NCBI GenBank assembly: GCA_035998445.1
Contig: DASYHQ010000061.1
Span: 301,814 to 365,813 of the forward strand
From: Tepidisphaeraceae bacterium
Lineage (GTDB): Bacteria > Planctomycetota > Phycisphaerae > Tepidisphaerales > Tepidisphaeraceae
Direction of reading: 5' to 3'
DNA: 64,000 nt
Shown here piece after piece: positions 34,849 through 43,667 of this stretch; positions within the stretch are counted from its first letter, which is position 1; every line of letters begins with the position of its first letter. The translations under genes were made by a program, and so were the position numbers. Under the pieces are notes generated by a model, which searched no databases, was not told the DNA's origin, and was given only the letters and a program-made list of their open reading frames with translations.

Positions 34849-35045
34849 GCCCGGGACGCCCGAGTCACCCGATCCGCAACCATCGGTTTCACGCGCCTTT
34901 AACTCCGGCAAAGCGTCTCTTGACAGGTCTGGCGACCCCTCGTAATGTCGATGAACGTGGGTCGCAGGAGCGGGACGGAGGTCCTGGTTTTGCGGCCTTG
35001 TTTGTCTGAAGTGCCCGCCCGGTTTCACTGATTTGGATTAGCGCC

Positions 35046-35408
35046 ATGTCCGAAGCCACGCCACCGGTTTCCGTCGTGAATCTCAAGGATGTGCGCATCG
35101 TCGAGTTCACGAACAACAAGATCCTGGATGAGGCCAACATCGCCGACATCGGCGCGACGTTGAACGCGCTGATCGACGAGCGCCCCCAGCCCAAGCTGTT
35201 GCTGGACTTCGCGAACGTCGAACACTTAAGTTCGGCGGCGCTGGGCATGTTGATTAACGTGAACAACCGCGTGAAGCAGAAGAACGGGCAGCTGCGCCTG
35301 GCGAACATCCAGCCGCAGATCTACGACGTCTTCGTGATCACGAAGCTCAACAAGCTGTTCCGCATCCTGCCGACGCGCAACGAGGCCACCGCAAGCTTCG
35401 CCAACTAG
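35046..35408 (+). CDS. STAS-domain anti-sigma factor antagonist
   Basis: The protein has 120 residues, the typical size of SpoIIAA/RsbV-like proteins. The STAS core reads KLLLDFANVEHLSSAALGML, where the SS pair includes the usual phosphorylated Ser. It lies 85 bases before the kinase-type gene, which is its expected partner in a partner-switching module. No strong Shine-Dalgarno sequence is seen. Confidence 0.9.
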   Translation: MSEATPPVSVVNLKDVRIVEFTNNKILDEANIADIGATLNALIDERPQPKLLLDFANVEHLSSAALGMLINVNNRVKQKNGQLRLANIQPQIYDVFVITKLNKLFRILPTRNEATASFAN

Positions 35409-35493
35409 CGAGCGGGCAGTCGACCGGCGGCACGCGTCGTCGTCGTCGTTGGGACGGAGATTCGGGCACGGACCGTGACGGCGGGTGGCTGCT

Positions 35494-35952
35494 ATGGCCG
35501 ACGCGAACCACAAGGGCGGGTTACGGAAGGGTAACGGCTTGTCGACAGCGCTCCGCTTCACCATCCCCTCCGACTACTCCGCCGGTCGCGACGTGCAGAA
35601 GCAGATCCTCGACGGCGTCGCGCAGAACGGCTTCAACGAGCAGAGCACCTTCGCGATCAAGCTGGCCTTGGAAGAAGCCCTCATCAACGCCATCAAGCAC
35701 GGCAACAAGCTCGACCCCAAGAAGACCGTCACCGTCAACGCCAAGGTGACCCCCACCCAGTGCGAGATCCAGATCGAAGACCAGGGCCCCGGCTTCGACC
35801 GCAGCAGCGTTCCCGACCCCACCCTCGAAGAAAACATCGACAAGTGCAGCGGCCGCGGCATCCTGCTGATCGAGGCCTACATGAACAAGGTCTCCTGGGA
35901 CCGCGACGGCCGCAGGGTGAAGATGATCAAGAAGAACGAGACGGGGAAGTAG
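35494..35952 (+). CDS. Anti-sigma regulatory factor (RsbW-like serine kinase, GHKL ATPase)
   Basis: The protein has 152 residues from ATG 35494; a GTG at 35485 is also in frame. The GHKL motifs are complete: N-box ALEEALINAIKHGN, G1 EDQGPGFD and G2 GRGILLI. It would bind ATP, phosphorylate the upstream STAS protein and sequester a sigma factor or other target. No sigma gene lies in the window, so the controlled factor is elsewhere. Confidence 0.9.
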   Translation: MADANHKGGLRKGNGLSTALRFTIPSDYSAGRDVQKQILDGVAQNGFNEQSTFAIKLALEEALINAIKHGNKLDPKKTVTVNAKVTPTQCEIQIEDQGPGFDRSSVPDPTLEENIDKCSGRGILLIEAYMNKVSWDRDGRRVKMIKKNETGK

Positions 35953-36091
35953 GGGCGTTCGATCCTGCCTGAAGAACTGCCCACGAATGGGCACGAAGCC
36001 ACACGAATAAGAGCAGAACTGAGGCAGGTTCGCCTGGGTGCACGATGCCTGAAAGGTGGCGGAGAAAACCCCTATCGCCTCGCGCGCCCTT

Positions 36092-36192
36092 GTCATCCCG
36101 ATGGGAGCGGTAGCGACCCGAGGGATCTCCCACGGCCGGCACCGTCAGTCAGTCGAGATCACTCAGGTCGCTACCGCTCCCTTCGGGATGAC
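36092..36192. repeat. Family A palindromic repeat, copy 2
   Basis: Opens GTCATCCCGATGGGAGCGGT and closes CGCTCCCTTCGGGATGAC style arms (GGTCGCTACCGCTCCCTTC), with GAGGGATCTC preserved on the left. Directly followed by copy 3, giving a head-to-tail pair upstream of the Uma2 gene. Confidence 0.9.
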
Positions 36193-36300
36193 ACGGGGGT
36201 TTTGTCCGCTAGCCTTAAGGCGACCTGGGGGATTTCGATCGACGGAGGGCTCTCGGCTTTGGGAGATCCCGCAGGTCGGCAAGCCTCCCAGCGGGATGAC
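36193..36300. repeat. Family A palindromic repeat, copy 3 (left arm degenerate)
   Basis: The right half is intact (GGGAGATCCCGCAGGTCGGC ... CAGCGGGATGAC); the left half is decayed or replaced by the family's downstream flank text (TCCGCTAGCCTTAAGG), a phrase that also follows copies at 47384 and 50288. Confidence 0.75.
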
Positions 36301-36417
36301 ACGTGCGCGCGAGGCGACCAATTTTGATTCGCCAGCCTCCAAGGGCTTGCCACTTTAGTGGCTGGCGTCCCCGCCGTTGCCCTGCTCTGGTATACTTCCG
36401 TTGACGGGAGGTTCACC

Positions 36418-37050
36418 ATGACCACCAAGACGTTTCCAGCGATCGACAATTACGCCTACATGCAGGACGTGTCGTGGGGCTTCTACGACGCGGTGCTGCG
36501 CGAGGTGGGCGACCGCCCGATCCGCGTGACCTACGACCGGGGAAGGATCGAGATCATGTCGCCGTTGCCAAAGCACGAGAAGGCCAGCCAGCTACTAAAT
36601 TCGATGGTGTTCGTGCTGGCAGAAGAGCGGGACATCCCGATCTCATCGTACGGCTCGACGACATTTCGCCGCCAAGGCACAGATCGCGGTTTGGAGCCCG
36701 ACAAGTGCTTCTACGTCCAGAACGTTGACCGCGTGGACCAGACCGACAAGCTCGATCTCGACGTCGTTCCCCCGCCCGACCTCGCGATCGAGATCGACGT
36801 GACGCACCGCTCGATCGACCGCCTGCCGATCTACGCCACGCTTGGCGTACCGGAACTGTGGCGGCACGACGGCAGCGCGCTGGCCGCGTTGTCGCTGGGC
36901 GACGCCGGCCAATACCACCCGGTCGAGTTCAGCGTCGCCTTCCCCTTCCTGCGCGTCGCGGAGCTGAACCGCTTTCTGGCGATGTGGCCTGGCGCGAATG
37001 ATTCGACGATCATGAAGGCATTCCGCGCTTGGGTGCGGACGATCGGGTAA
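36418..37050 (+). CDS. Uma2-family (DUF820) PD-(D/E)xK domain protein
   Basis: The protein has 210 residues from ATG 36418 with GGGAGG 6 nt upstream. The pattern is GRIEIMSPLPKHE, LEPDKCFYV, PPPDLAIEIDVTHRS and YATLGVPELW, the classical Uma2 order with ExD...EID catalytic-like residues. The family is abundant in cyanobacteria and planctomycetes; its nuclease function is predicted, not proven. Confidence 0.88.
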   Translation: MTTKTFPAIDNYAYMQDVSWGFYDAVLREVGDRPIRVTYDRGRIEIMSPLPKHEKASQLLNSMVFVLAEERDIPISSYGSTTFRRQGTDRGLEPDKCFYVQNVDRVDQTDKLDLDVVPPPDLAIEIDVTHRSIDRLPIYATLGVPELWRHDGSALAALSLGDAGQYHPVEFSVAFPFLRVAELNRFLAMWPGANDSTIMKAFRAWVRTIG

Positions 37051-37074
37051 CGCACCGCGATCAAGAGGGGAATC

Positions 37075-37617
37075 ATGATCGAAACATCCGACCTGCCCGT
37101 TGCGACGTTAGCTTACCAGACCAATAGGGCCGACGAAGGGTGGCAGGCAACGGCAAAGATGGTAGGGCGGTTGGGGTTCTGGTACGGCGTCTTCCGGCTG
37201 GTGCAGTTCTCCCTCGAAGTTTCAGGCGGTGTGCTGATCGGCCGAGGCAACTGGTGGCGGGCTGTCTCCCAGACGGGCACTTTCTCAGTTCTTTTGTTTC
37301 AGGTGGTCCCGGCCTGCCTCTACTTGCTCGCTATACTTGCGGGCTGCACCCTCGCAATAATCGCCGGACGTCGCTTGGCCGGGGGTCATACCGCCGCGGC
37401 GAAGTTGCTGTTCTGGGGTATGGTTTTGATCGGCGCGGCGGGCATTTTCTACGCCGCGCTGAATATGTACTCCATAGTCAGCAGTGGGGCCTACGCAGCC
37501 ATCGGGTACACGCCTTACTACCTTCTGCAGGTCAGCGTGGGCACCCTGAGTTCTCTGTTGCTGCCCGCGTTCATCGCCTACTTCGTCTCGCGCCCGCAAG
37601 TGCGCACGATCGAATAA
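37075..37617 (+). CDS. Four-span membrane protein, paralogue 1
   Basis: The protein has 180 residues. The N-terminus VATLAYQTNRADEGW and GRLGFWYGVFR are shared with the next gene. Hydrophobic spans lie at ~32-55, ~73-95, ~108-128 and ~145-170. No recognised family. Start preceded by AGAGGGGAATC. Confidence 0.7.
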   Translation: MIETSDLPVATLAYQTNRADEGWQATAKMVGRLGFWYGVFRLVQFSLEVSGGVLIGRGNWWRAVSQTGTFSVLLFQVVPACLYLLAILAGCTLAIIAGRRLAGGHTAAAKLLFWGMVLIGAAGIFYAALNMYSIVSSGAYAAIGYTPYYLLQVSVGTLSSLLLPAFIAYFVSRPQVRTIE

Positions 37618-37663
37618 CGGGATGGCCGGTGCGGGTGATTTGCGTCTACCGTTGTGGAGGACC

Positions 37664-38233
37664 GTGAGCGATACGATCGAACAAACCGTGACTGCTGAGA
37701 CGGCGGTCCCTTTGGCCTCGCTGGCTTATCACACGGGTGATGCCGGCGACAGTTGGTGGGTTGGCGCGTCGCTCGTGGGGCGGTTGGCGTTCTGGTATGG
37801 CCTGTTGTCCGGCGCTTCGATACTTGTGGAAACAGCCGCCAGATACCTGATGAATGATGGCCCAGGCTGGAGCCGTTTCGGTATCGCCAACGTGACCGAA
37901 CGCCTGGTGTACCTGCTGTACACCGGCGGTAGCATCGTTGGTGCTGGCTTGCTTGCAGTCGGGGGACGTGGAGTGAAAATTGGTAACCCGGATGCGCTCC
38001 GATCGATGTATTACGGTGCGATTTGCGTCGGCACGACCTACCTGCTCGAGGTCGCGCATGGATGGTCGCAGTTCTACCAAGGTGGCGCTGCTGGTACGCC
38101 TGCATTCCATATGGTGTACTATGTGGCCAGCTCGGTGATCGGCACCGCCGCCTACCTGATCCTGCCCACGTTCTTCTTTTTCTTCGCGACCAACTCCTCG
38201 ATGAGGCGACGTGAGGAGAGCGTTCTTCTGTAG
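37664..38233 (+). CDS. Four-span membrane protein, paralogue 2
   Basis: The protein has 189 residues from GTG 37664, supported by GGAGG just upstream and by alignment of VPLASLAYHTGDAGDSWW with the paralogue; an in-frame ATG at 37622 is less likely. GRLAFWYGLLSG is shared. Spans lie at ~33-50, ~75-95, ~110-128 and ~145-170. A tandem duplication with clear divergence; function unknown. Confidence 0.7.
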   Translation: MSDTIEQTVTAETAVPLASLAYHTGDAGDSWWVGASLVGRLAFWYGLLSGASILVETAARYLMNDGPGWSRFGIANVTERLVYLLYTGGSIVGAGLLAVGGRGVKIGNPDALRSMYYGAICVGTTYLLEVAHGWSQFYQGGAAGTPAFHMVYYVASSVIGTAAYLILPTFFFFFATNSSMRRREESVLL

Positions 38234-38296
38234 GTGATGTGCGTCGATCGCGTTCCGCGGTAACGCATATCGACGTATCCAAACTTCGGTCCTGCC

Positions 38297-38328
38297 AAAG
38301 AAAGAGGGCAGGCACGGAGGCCTGCCCC
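38297..38328 (-). terminator. Probable terminator of rimO
   Basis: GGGCAGGC / GCCTGCCC (38306-38313 and 38320-38327) form an 8-bp stem with a 6-base loop, followed on the minus strand by TCTTTCTTT. It lies 29 bases after the rimO stop. Confidence 0.6.
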
Positions 38329-38356
38329 TACGGGTCAGCTTCGACTCTGGCGCAAT

Positions 38357-39832
38357 CTACGCTTTCACAACCTTCAAGCTCCGCGACTTCTTTCGCGGCA
38401 CTTCCGCGACCAGGTCGTAGTTCTGGTAGTCCACAACCTTCACGTTCACGAGCTGGCCGGGATAAAGCTCGGAGCCGTTGCCGTCGACGTGGACGACGCT
38501 GTCGATGTCGGGGGCTTGGCTGCGGCTGCGGGCGACGTAGCCGTCTTCCACATCGCGGCCGGCGGGTCGTTCGATCAGCACCTCGATCGTTTCACCGACC
38601 GAGGCTTCCGATTTGGCGAAGGCGATTTCCTGCTGGGCGAGCATGAGTTCCTCGACGCGGGCCTGTTTGACGTCGTCGGGCAGTTGGCCGGGCAGCTTGG
38701 CCATGGGGGTGCCGGGCTCGGCGCTGTACGGGAAGACGCCCATCATCTCGAAGCCGAAGTCCTTCACGAACTGCACCAGCTCGGCGTGCTGGGCGTCGGT
38801 TTCGCCCGGGCTGCCGGCGATGAAGGTGGTGCGGATCGCCATGCCGGGGATCTTGCGCAGCTTGGTCAGCAGCGTCTCGATCTGATGGCGGCTCACGCGG
38901 CGCTTCATCTTCGTCAGCACCTCGTCGTTGATGTGCTGCAGCGGCATGTCGATGTACTTCACGATGCGGTCGCTGGCTGCGATCGTGGCGATCATTTCGT
39001 CGGTGAAGCAACTTGGGTAGGCGTACATCAGCCGAAGCCACGCAACGTCCTTCAACTGCTTGTCGAGCGTGCGCAGCAACCCGCTCAGACCCGCGGCATA
39101 GTTGATGTCGGTGCCAAAGCTGGTGGTGTCCTGGCCAATGAGGTTCAGCTCGACCGCGCCGTCGGCGGCCAGTTCCTTGGCCTCCAGAAGCACCTGCTCG
39201 ACCGGCTTGCTGCGCATCAGCCCGCGAATGCTGGGGATCGTGCAGAAACTGCACCCTTGGTTGCAGCCTTCGCTGATGCGCAGGTACGCGTAGTGGCGGG
39301 GCGTTAGCCGCAGGCGGGCGGAATCGTTTTCGAAGACGGGCAGGCGGTTGGTCTTGGTCTCCGGACCGGTCGCCATAATGCCGGCCTGCGTCGCCAGCTC
39401 GCGCGACAGATCGTGATACTTGCCGAGGAAGTGCCCGTGATCCTGCCGCGGGTTGGCCTTGCCGCGCACGGCTTCAACGATGTGCTCGCGATCGAACACG
39501 CCGACCAAGCGGTCGACTTCCGGCACGTCGTACAGCAGCTTGGTCTTGTGACGCTGCACCAGACAGCCCGCAACCACGACGCGCTTCACCTTACCGGCCT
39601 TCTTCAGCGCGATGGCGTCGCGGATCTCGCGAAGCGATTCCTCCTTGCTGGCCTCCAGGAAGCCGCAGGTGTTGATGATGATCGCGTCGGCGGACTCCGC
39701 GTCGGGCGTGACGGCCAAGCCGTCGCCGGCCAGCAATCCCAGCATGCGTTCGCTGTCGACGAGGTTCTTCGGGCACCCCAAGCTGACGAAGGCCACGGTC
39801 TCGATCTCGTTTTTCACGGGCCTGCGGGCCAT
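38357..39832 (-). CDS. rimO: Ribosomal protein S12 methylthiotransferase
   Basis: The protein has 491 residues. Radical-SAM MTTase of the RimO branch: FVSLGCPKNLVDSERMLG, INTCGFL and VAGCLVQR carry the three N-terminal cluster cysteines; SEGCNQGCSFCTIPSIRG is the radical-SAM CxxxCxxC. The C-terminal TRAM domain includes GYVARSRSQAPDIDSVV. It methylthiolates Asp of ribosomal protein S12. Slightly longer than the ~440 residue norm because of an insertion around 130-165 (GHFLGKYHDLSRELATQAG). Confidence 0.97.
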   Translation of the reverse strand: MARRPVKNEIETVAFVSLGCPKNLVDSERMLGLLAGDGLAVTPDAESADAIIINTCGFLEASKEESLREIRDAIALKKAGKVKRVVVAGCLVQRHKTKLLYDVPEVDRLVGVFDREHIVEAVRGKANPRQDHGHFLGKYHDLSRELATQAGIMATGPETKTNRLPVFENDSARLRLTPRHYAYLRISEGCNQGCSFCTIPSIRGLMRSKPVEQVLLEAKELAADGAVELNLIGQDTTSFGTDINYAAGLSGLLRTLDKQLKDVAWLRLMYAYPSCFTDEMIATIAASDRIVKYIDMPLQHINDEVLTKMKRRVSRHQIETLLTKLRKIPGMAIRTTFIAGSPGETDAQHAELVQFVKDFGFEMMGVFPYSAEPGTPMAKLPGQLPDDVKQARVEELMLAQQEIAFAKSEASVGETIEVLIERPAGRDVEDGYVARSRSQAPDIDSVVHVDGNGSELYPGQLVNVKVVDYQNYDLVAEVPRKKSRSLKVVKA

Positions 39833-40162
39833 AAAGCACTCCGAATGGGAAAGTCGATCAAACTATCATACGTACTGCGCTCTGGAAAGATCGGGGAACG
39901 ACAAGGAGGGGTCAGGGATGACGGGTTAGGGGTTGGAATTAAGGATGCGATGGAGGCAGGCGCCGTCTTAACGTCCGAGTCGCCTCCCGACCCCTGAGCC
40001 CTCCGCCACGCCCCTCCAGCCTCCAAAGAACTTTGCCGCCAGCCGCTATCGCCCAAAAACTAGGCATTTGCGGCTGCGGCGTGATCGGCCGTAACTGGTT
40101 ATCCCTGTTGAGATTAAAGGTCGAAATTTGCGAAGAAATGCGGGTGGTGATACAATTGGACC
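39833..40162. other. Divergent region between rimO and folC
   Basis: 330 bases. The right end holds the folC promoter listed separately. No gene recognised in the rest; short antisense frames lack support. Confidence 0.4.
40128..40156 (+). promoter_or_regulatory. Sigma70-type promoter of folC, close to the start codon
   Basis: TTGCGA (40128-40133), 17-base spacer, TACAAT (40151-40156). The first in-frame ATG (40163) is only 6 bases downstream of the -10 box, so the transcript would be leaderless or translation starts at a later codon. Confidence 0.65.
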
Positions 40163-41683
40163 ATGCCAATTCGAGCAAAGGCGCGTCAAAGCACGCGTCG
40201 GCGGACCGCAGTTGTTGCCACTCGTCCTAAGACTGGGAAGCGAACGCTGCGTAATGATGTAAACAACCGCACCCACGACGTCAAGATGCGCCAGGCCGAA
40301 CCAAAGCCCTCTGCAGCCCCGGGGGCCACCGGTTACGCCAAGGCGTTGCGCTTTCTCGCGACGCTGGCCGACTTCGAACGGATGCGCATCGTTCGGTACA
40401 CCGCTGCCAATTTCGATCTCGATCGCATGCGTGGGCTGCTCAAGAAGTTGGGCAACCCGCACGAGGCGTTTCGTAGTGTGCACATTGCCGGCACCAAGGG
40501 CAAGGGCAGCACTTGCGCGATGACCGCCGCCATGCTGCAGGCCACGGGCTATAAGGTCGGCCTGTACACCAGCCCGCATTTGGTCGACATTCGCGAGCGC
40601 ATCGTCATCAACGGCGAGATGATCCCACAGGCCGACTTCGCGCGGCTCGTGAAGCTAATTGAGCCGCTTTTAACGAAGATTAAGCCTACTCCGAGCTATT
40701 TTGATGTATTGACCGCGGTCGCGTTCAAGTACTTCGCCGAGCAGGGCGTCGAGATCGCGGTCGTCGAGACCGGCCTCGGTGGTCGGCTCGACAGCACCAA
40801 CGTCCTGAAGCCCGAAGTGGCCGCCATCACCAGCATCAGCAAGGACCACATGGCCCAGCTCGGTGGCACGCTGGCCAAGATCGCCGAGGAAAAGGGCGGC
40901 ATCTACAAGGCGGGCATTCCGGCACTGACGGTCCAGCAGGACCCCGAGGTCGAGCGCGTGCTGAAGGCCGCCGCCGACAAGGTCGGCGCGCCGTTCGACA
41001 TCGCCGGCAAGAGCATCGAGTTCAGCTATCGCTTCGAATCCAGCCGTCTGCACGGCCCGCACAACCGGGTCTGCCTCACCACGCCCCACAGCAAGTTCGA
41101 ACACCTGGCCGTCCCGCTCGTCGGTGAACACCAAGCGATCAACCTCGGCTTGGCGCTGTCGATCATCGACCGCCTCAAGACCCGCGGCATTGCGATCAAC
41201 GACAGCCGCGCGATGGAAGGTCTGGCCAAGGTGCAACTGCCCGGCCGCATGGAACTGGTCAGCCAAACCCCGCGCGTGATCGTCGACGGCGCCCACAACG
41301 CCGCCAGCCTCGATGCGATGATGCGGGCGATCGGTCAGCACATCCCGTACGACAGCATGGTCGTCATCTTTGGCTGCTGCAGCGACAAGGACGTGCCCGG
41401 CATGCTCGAGCGCATCACCAGCGGCGCCGACAAGGTCATCTTCTGCAAGGTCGACAACATTCGCACCGCCGACCCGCACGAACTGGCCGCCCGCTACGTC
41501 GAGCTGTACGGCAAGATGGCCCAGGTCGCCGGTTCCTTGGAAGAGGCCCTCGCCATCGCCAACCGTGCCGTGACAAAGGAAGACCTCATCTGCATCACCG
41601 GCAGCTTCTACCTCGTCGGCGAAGCCAAGAAATACTTCACCGCCAAGGCTGCCGGCACGCAGCCGGCGAGTGTGAAGGTGTAG
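40163..41683 (+). CDS. folC: Folylpolyglutamate synthase / dihydrofolate synthase
   Basis: The protein has 506 residues. The first ~55 are a basic, low-complexity extension not typical of the family; ATG 40286 (MRQAEPKP) is an alternative start. The core has the P-loop SVHIAGTKGKGSTCAM, YTSPHLVDIRERI, the Mg/ATP site ETGLGGRLDSTN, ISKDHMAQLGGTLAKIAEEK and VDGAHNAAS of the Mur-ligase-like fold. It ligates glutamate to folates in the cytoplasm. A terminator follows. Confidence 0.95.
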   Translation: MPIRAKARQSTRRRTAVVATRPKTGKRTLRNDVNNRTHDVKMRQAEPKPSAAPGATGYAKALRFLATLADFERMRIVRYTAANFDLDRMRGLLKKLGNPHEAFRSVHIAGTKGKGSTCAMTAAMLQATGYKVGLYTSPHLVDIRERIVINGEMIPQADFARLVKLIEPLLTKIKPTPSYFDVLTAVAFKYFAEQGVEIAVVETGLGGRLDSTNVLKPEVAAITSISKDHMAQLGGTLAKIAEEKGGIYKAGIPALTVQQDPEVERVLKAAADKVGAPFDIAGKSIEFSYRFESSRLHGPHNRVCLTTPHSKFEHLAVPLVGEHQAINLGLALSIIDRLKTRGIAINDSRAMEGLAKVQLPGRMELVSQTPRVIVDGAHNAASLDAMMRAIGQHIPYDSMVVIFGCCSDKDVPGMLERITSGADKVIFCKVDNIRTADPHELAARYVELYGKMAQVAGSLEEALAIANRAVTKEDLICITGSFYLVGEAKKYFTAKAAGTQPASVKV

Positions 41684-41708
41684 ATCGAATAACTCAGAAG
41701 ACTGTTCG

Positions 41709-41742
41709 AACGGGCCACGCGCATGCGTGGCCCGTTTTCGTT
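41709..41742 (+). terminator. Intrinsic terminator of folC
   Basis: AACGGGCCACGC-GCAT-GCGTGGCCCGTT, 12-bp perfect stem followed by TTCGTTT; 25 bases after the stop. Confidence 0.9.
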
Positions 41743-42064
41743 TATCCGCCGATGATTTATCGCGCGGGATGAAGACTATCCGGCCATTCAGGTGTGTGAT
41801 GGGCTCGTCGTCCAGGTGCCACCGGTTGCGGTGCACCGCGACCGGTGGCGCCCAAACAGTTCGCTACACGAAGGGGCGCGGTACTCTAGTAGGTGTCGTA
41901 AACTTTGCATGCTGTCGCATGCGATCGGAGTACCACCCCTGGCACCCAGACCTCCGGTATACGATCCAACGTCCGCAATACCTTCAATTGTAGTGGCGAC
42001 GCCTGCGTCGCCACTACAGGATGATGACGGAAACGAGGGGTCGAGTCAGATCCGACCTGTCCCG
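41743..42064. other. Intergenic stretch with short inverted repeat
   Basis: No gene recognised. At 41989-42018 TGTAGTGGCGACGC-CT-GCGTCGCCACTACA forms a strong 14-bp hairpin, which may end transcription of the minus-strand esterase gene or belong to a dispersed repeat family. Confidence 0.6.
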
Positions 42065-43483
42065 TTAATTTCTCCGCCGACGGGACGCCAATCCGATGGC
42101 AAGCGGGGCGAGCAGGCCAACGACGGTCGGTTCGGGCACTGCGGTGATGCCGAACCACGTCAGATAGCCAGTGCCCGACGAGCCGGGCGTCGCGAGCACG
42201 TCGAACAGCAGCGCGCCGGTCGAGTCGGCGAGGACGTCGTTGAACAGCAGGGTGGTGGCCGTGTTGTTGAAGTGGTTGAGGTCCTGGGTCAGGCCATCGA
42301 CGACGAAGCGGGTCGAGCCGTTGTTGCTGGTGCTGCTGGAGAAGAACTCGAGGTCGTAGCTGTCGCCGGGCGTGAGGCCGAAGATGCGGATCTGACCGGC
42401 GTCGCTCGTCGTCACGGTCCACGAGTCGTTGAGCGGCGCGTTCAAGTTGAACGTCTCGCCGTTGAAGCGATCGGTGACCTCAAGGGCCACCTGCGTCCCG
42501 ATGCCGGTCGTCGTCTTGGCAAACGACTTGGCGGGGCCGATCACGGAGGACAGTCCGTACGCCGTCGTGTTGTACGTCGTGCCTCCGGGCGTCCCCGAGA
42601 CCTGCGACGCGCCAAGGTCGAACAAAGCGGTCTGACCGGCCTGCAGGGTCGGAATGGGCTTGGACTTGGCGAGCATCCAACTGTACAGCGCCGACGTGTC
42701 GTAGGCCCTCGACCACGAGTTGTGCCCCACGTTGGGATACTCGGTATAGCGGATGACGCCGTCGTCGTAGAAATTGCCGGCCACCGGAAAGGACTGCGCC
42801 GACAGGCCCTTGGCGGCGCGAAGGGCGTTGATGCGGTTGCGCGATGCGCTGGGCAGTACGGTGGTGTCCGACTGGCCGTGGAACATCCACAGCGGCACGT
42901 CCTTCACCGCGTCGGTGTTCAGCGGTATGCCAAGGTCCTGCGCGCAAATCGCGACGGCGGCGGGGAAGACGTGCGCGTACCTGTTCAGCGTCGAAAAGAC
43001 CCCGCCACCCCCGTTGGACAGCCCAGCGAGGTAGATTCGATCCGGGTCGACCGCGTACTGCCGGGTCGCCTTGGCGACCTGGTTCATCGCGCTGTCGAGC
43101 GCGTCCCCACCACCGCCCCAACCGCTCCACGCCTGCGGCGTGTAGAGGATGAACCGGTTGTTCTTCGCGGCGGTCATCAGGTTGTCGATGTTCCCGTTGG
43201 CCTGCGACCTGTTGTCCGGCTGGAAAACGCCCGGTGAGACCTGCACTTGGCTGTTCGATCCCCGCTCACCGAACCCGTGCAAGTTGAGGACGATCGGCAA
43301 TCGTTCGCCGGGCTCGACGTCGGACGGCACGTAGATCAGGCCGGGCAGGTCATTGTTATTAGGCTCCAAGCCGTTCCCGTTGTACCGGTCAAAATTGAAC
43401 GGCACCATGTCGACGGAATTGTCCCGCGCCATAACCGGCACGGCGAAATACAGCACGGTGGTAAGCGTGATTGCCCGAAGCAT
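42065..43483 (-). CDS. Secreted PHB-depolymerase/feruloyl-esterase-like hydrolase with PEP-CTERM anchor
   Basis: The protein has 472 residues from ATG 43483 (MLRAITLTTVLYFAVPVMA signal peptide; GGGAGG about 10 nt upstream); the longer start at 43537 is possible. Alpha/beta hydrolase part: LPIVLNLHGFGERGS, nucleophile Ser in YLAGLSNGGGG, a likely Asp near FHGQSDTTV and His in GHNSW. A beta-rich middle domain (~290-440) follows. The C-terminus VPEPTVVGLLAPLAIGLASRRRRN-type tail is a PEP-CTERM sorting signal (VPEP, helix, Arg cluster). The substrate is an ester or polyester, unspecified. Confidence 0.88.
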   Translation of the reverse strand: MLRAITLTTVLYFAVPVMARDNSVDMVPFNFDRYNGNGLEPNNNDLPGLIYVPSDVEPGERLPIVLNLHGFGERGSNSQVQVSPGVFQPDNRSQANGNIDNLMTAAKNNRFILYTPQAWSGWGGGGDALDSAMNQVAKATRQYAVDPDRIYLAGLSNGGGGVFSTLNRYAHVFPAAVAICAQDLGIPLNTDAVKDVPLWMFHGQSDTTVLPSASRNRINALRAAKGLSAQSFPVAGNFYDDGVIRYTEYPNVGHNSWSRAYDTSALYSWMLAKSKPIPTLQAGQTALFDLGASQVSGTPGGTTYNTTAYGLSSVIGPAKSFAKTTTGIGTQVALEVTDRFNGETFNLNAPLNDSWTVTTSDAGQIRIFGLTPGDSYDLEFFSSSTSNNGSTRFVVDGLTQDLNHFNNTATTLLFNDVLADSTGALLFDVLATPGSSGTGYLTWFGITAVPEPTVVGLLAPLAIGLASRRRRN

Positions 43484-43632
43484 GTGAAGGAAGCCTCCCG
43501 ATATTGCCCGTCGATTAACCCTGAACAGGGCGATCATCGTCGCAACAGTTGCACATTATCGACTCGGATCATGTGAAATTGCAAGTATCGTACGATTGGC
43601 GCCAGGTGCCGCGGGCGATAAACCACCCGAAC

Positions 43633-43661
43633 TTGACACCTATCTACTGATAGGTTACTAT
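43633..43661 (+). promoter_or_regulatory. Promoter and operator of the TetR gene
   Basis: TTGACA (43633-43638), 17-base spacer and TACTAT (43656-43661) form a near-consensus promoter. The spacer carries CTATCTACTGATAGGTTA (43640-43657), with inverted CCTATC/GATAGG arms. Nearly the same 18-mer recurs before the next gene (44327-44344). Confidence 0.8.
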
Positions 43662-43667
43662 GTCGGA

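Noticed and set aside
36418..37050. Uma2 protein as part of a restriction-modification system
   Set aside because: No methylase or specificity gene adjoins it; Uma2 genes are common singletons in planctomycetes.
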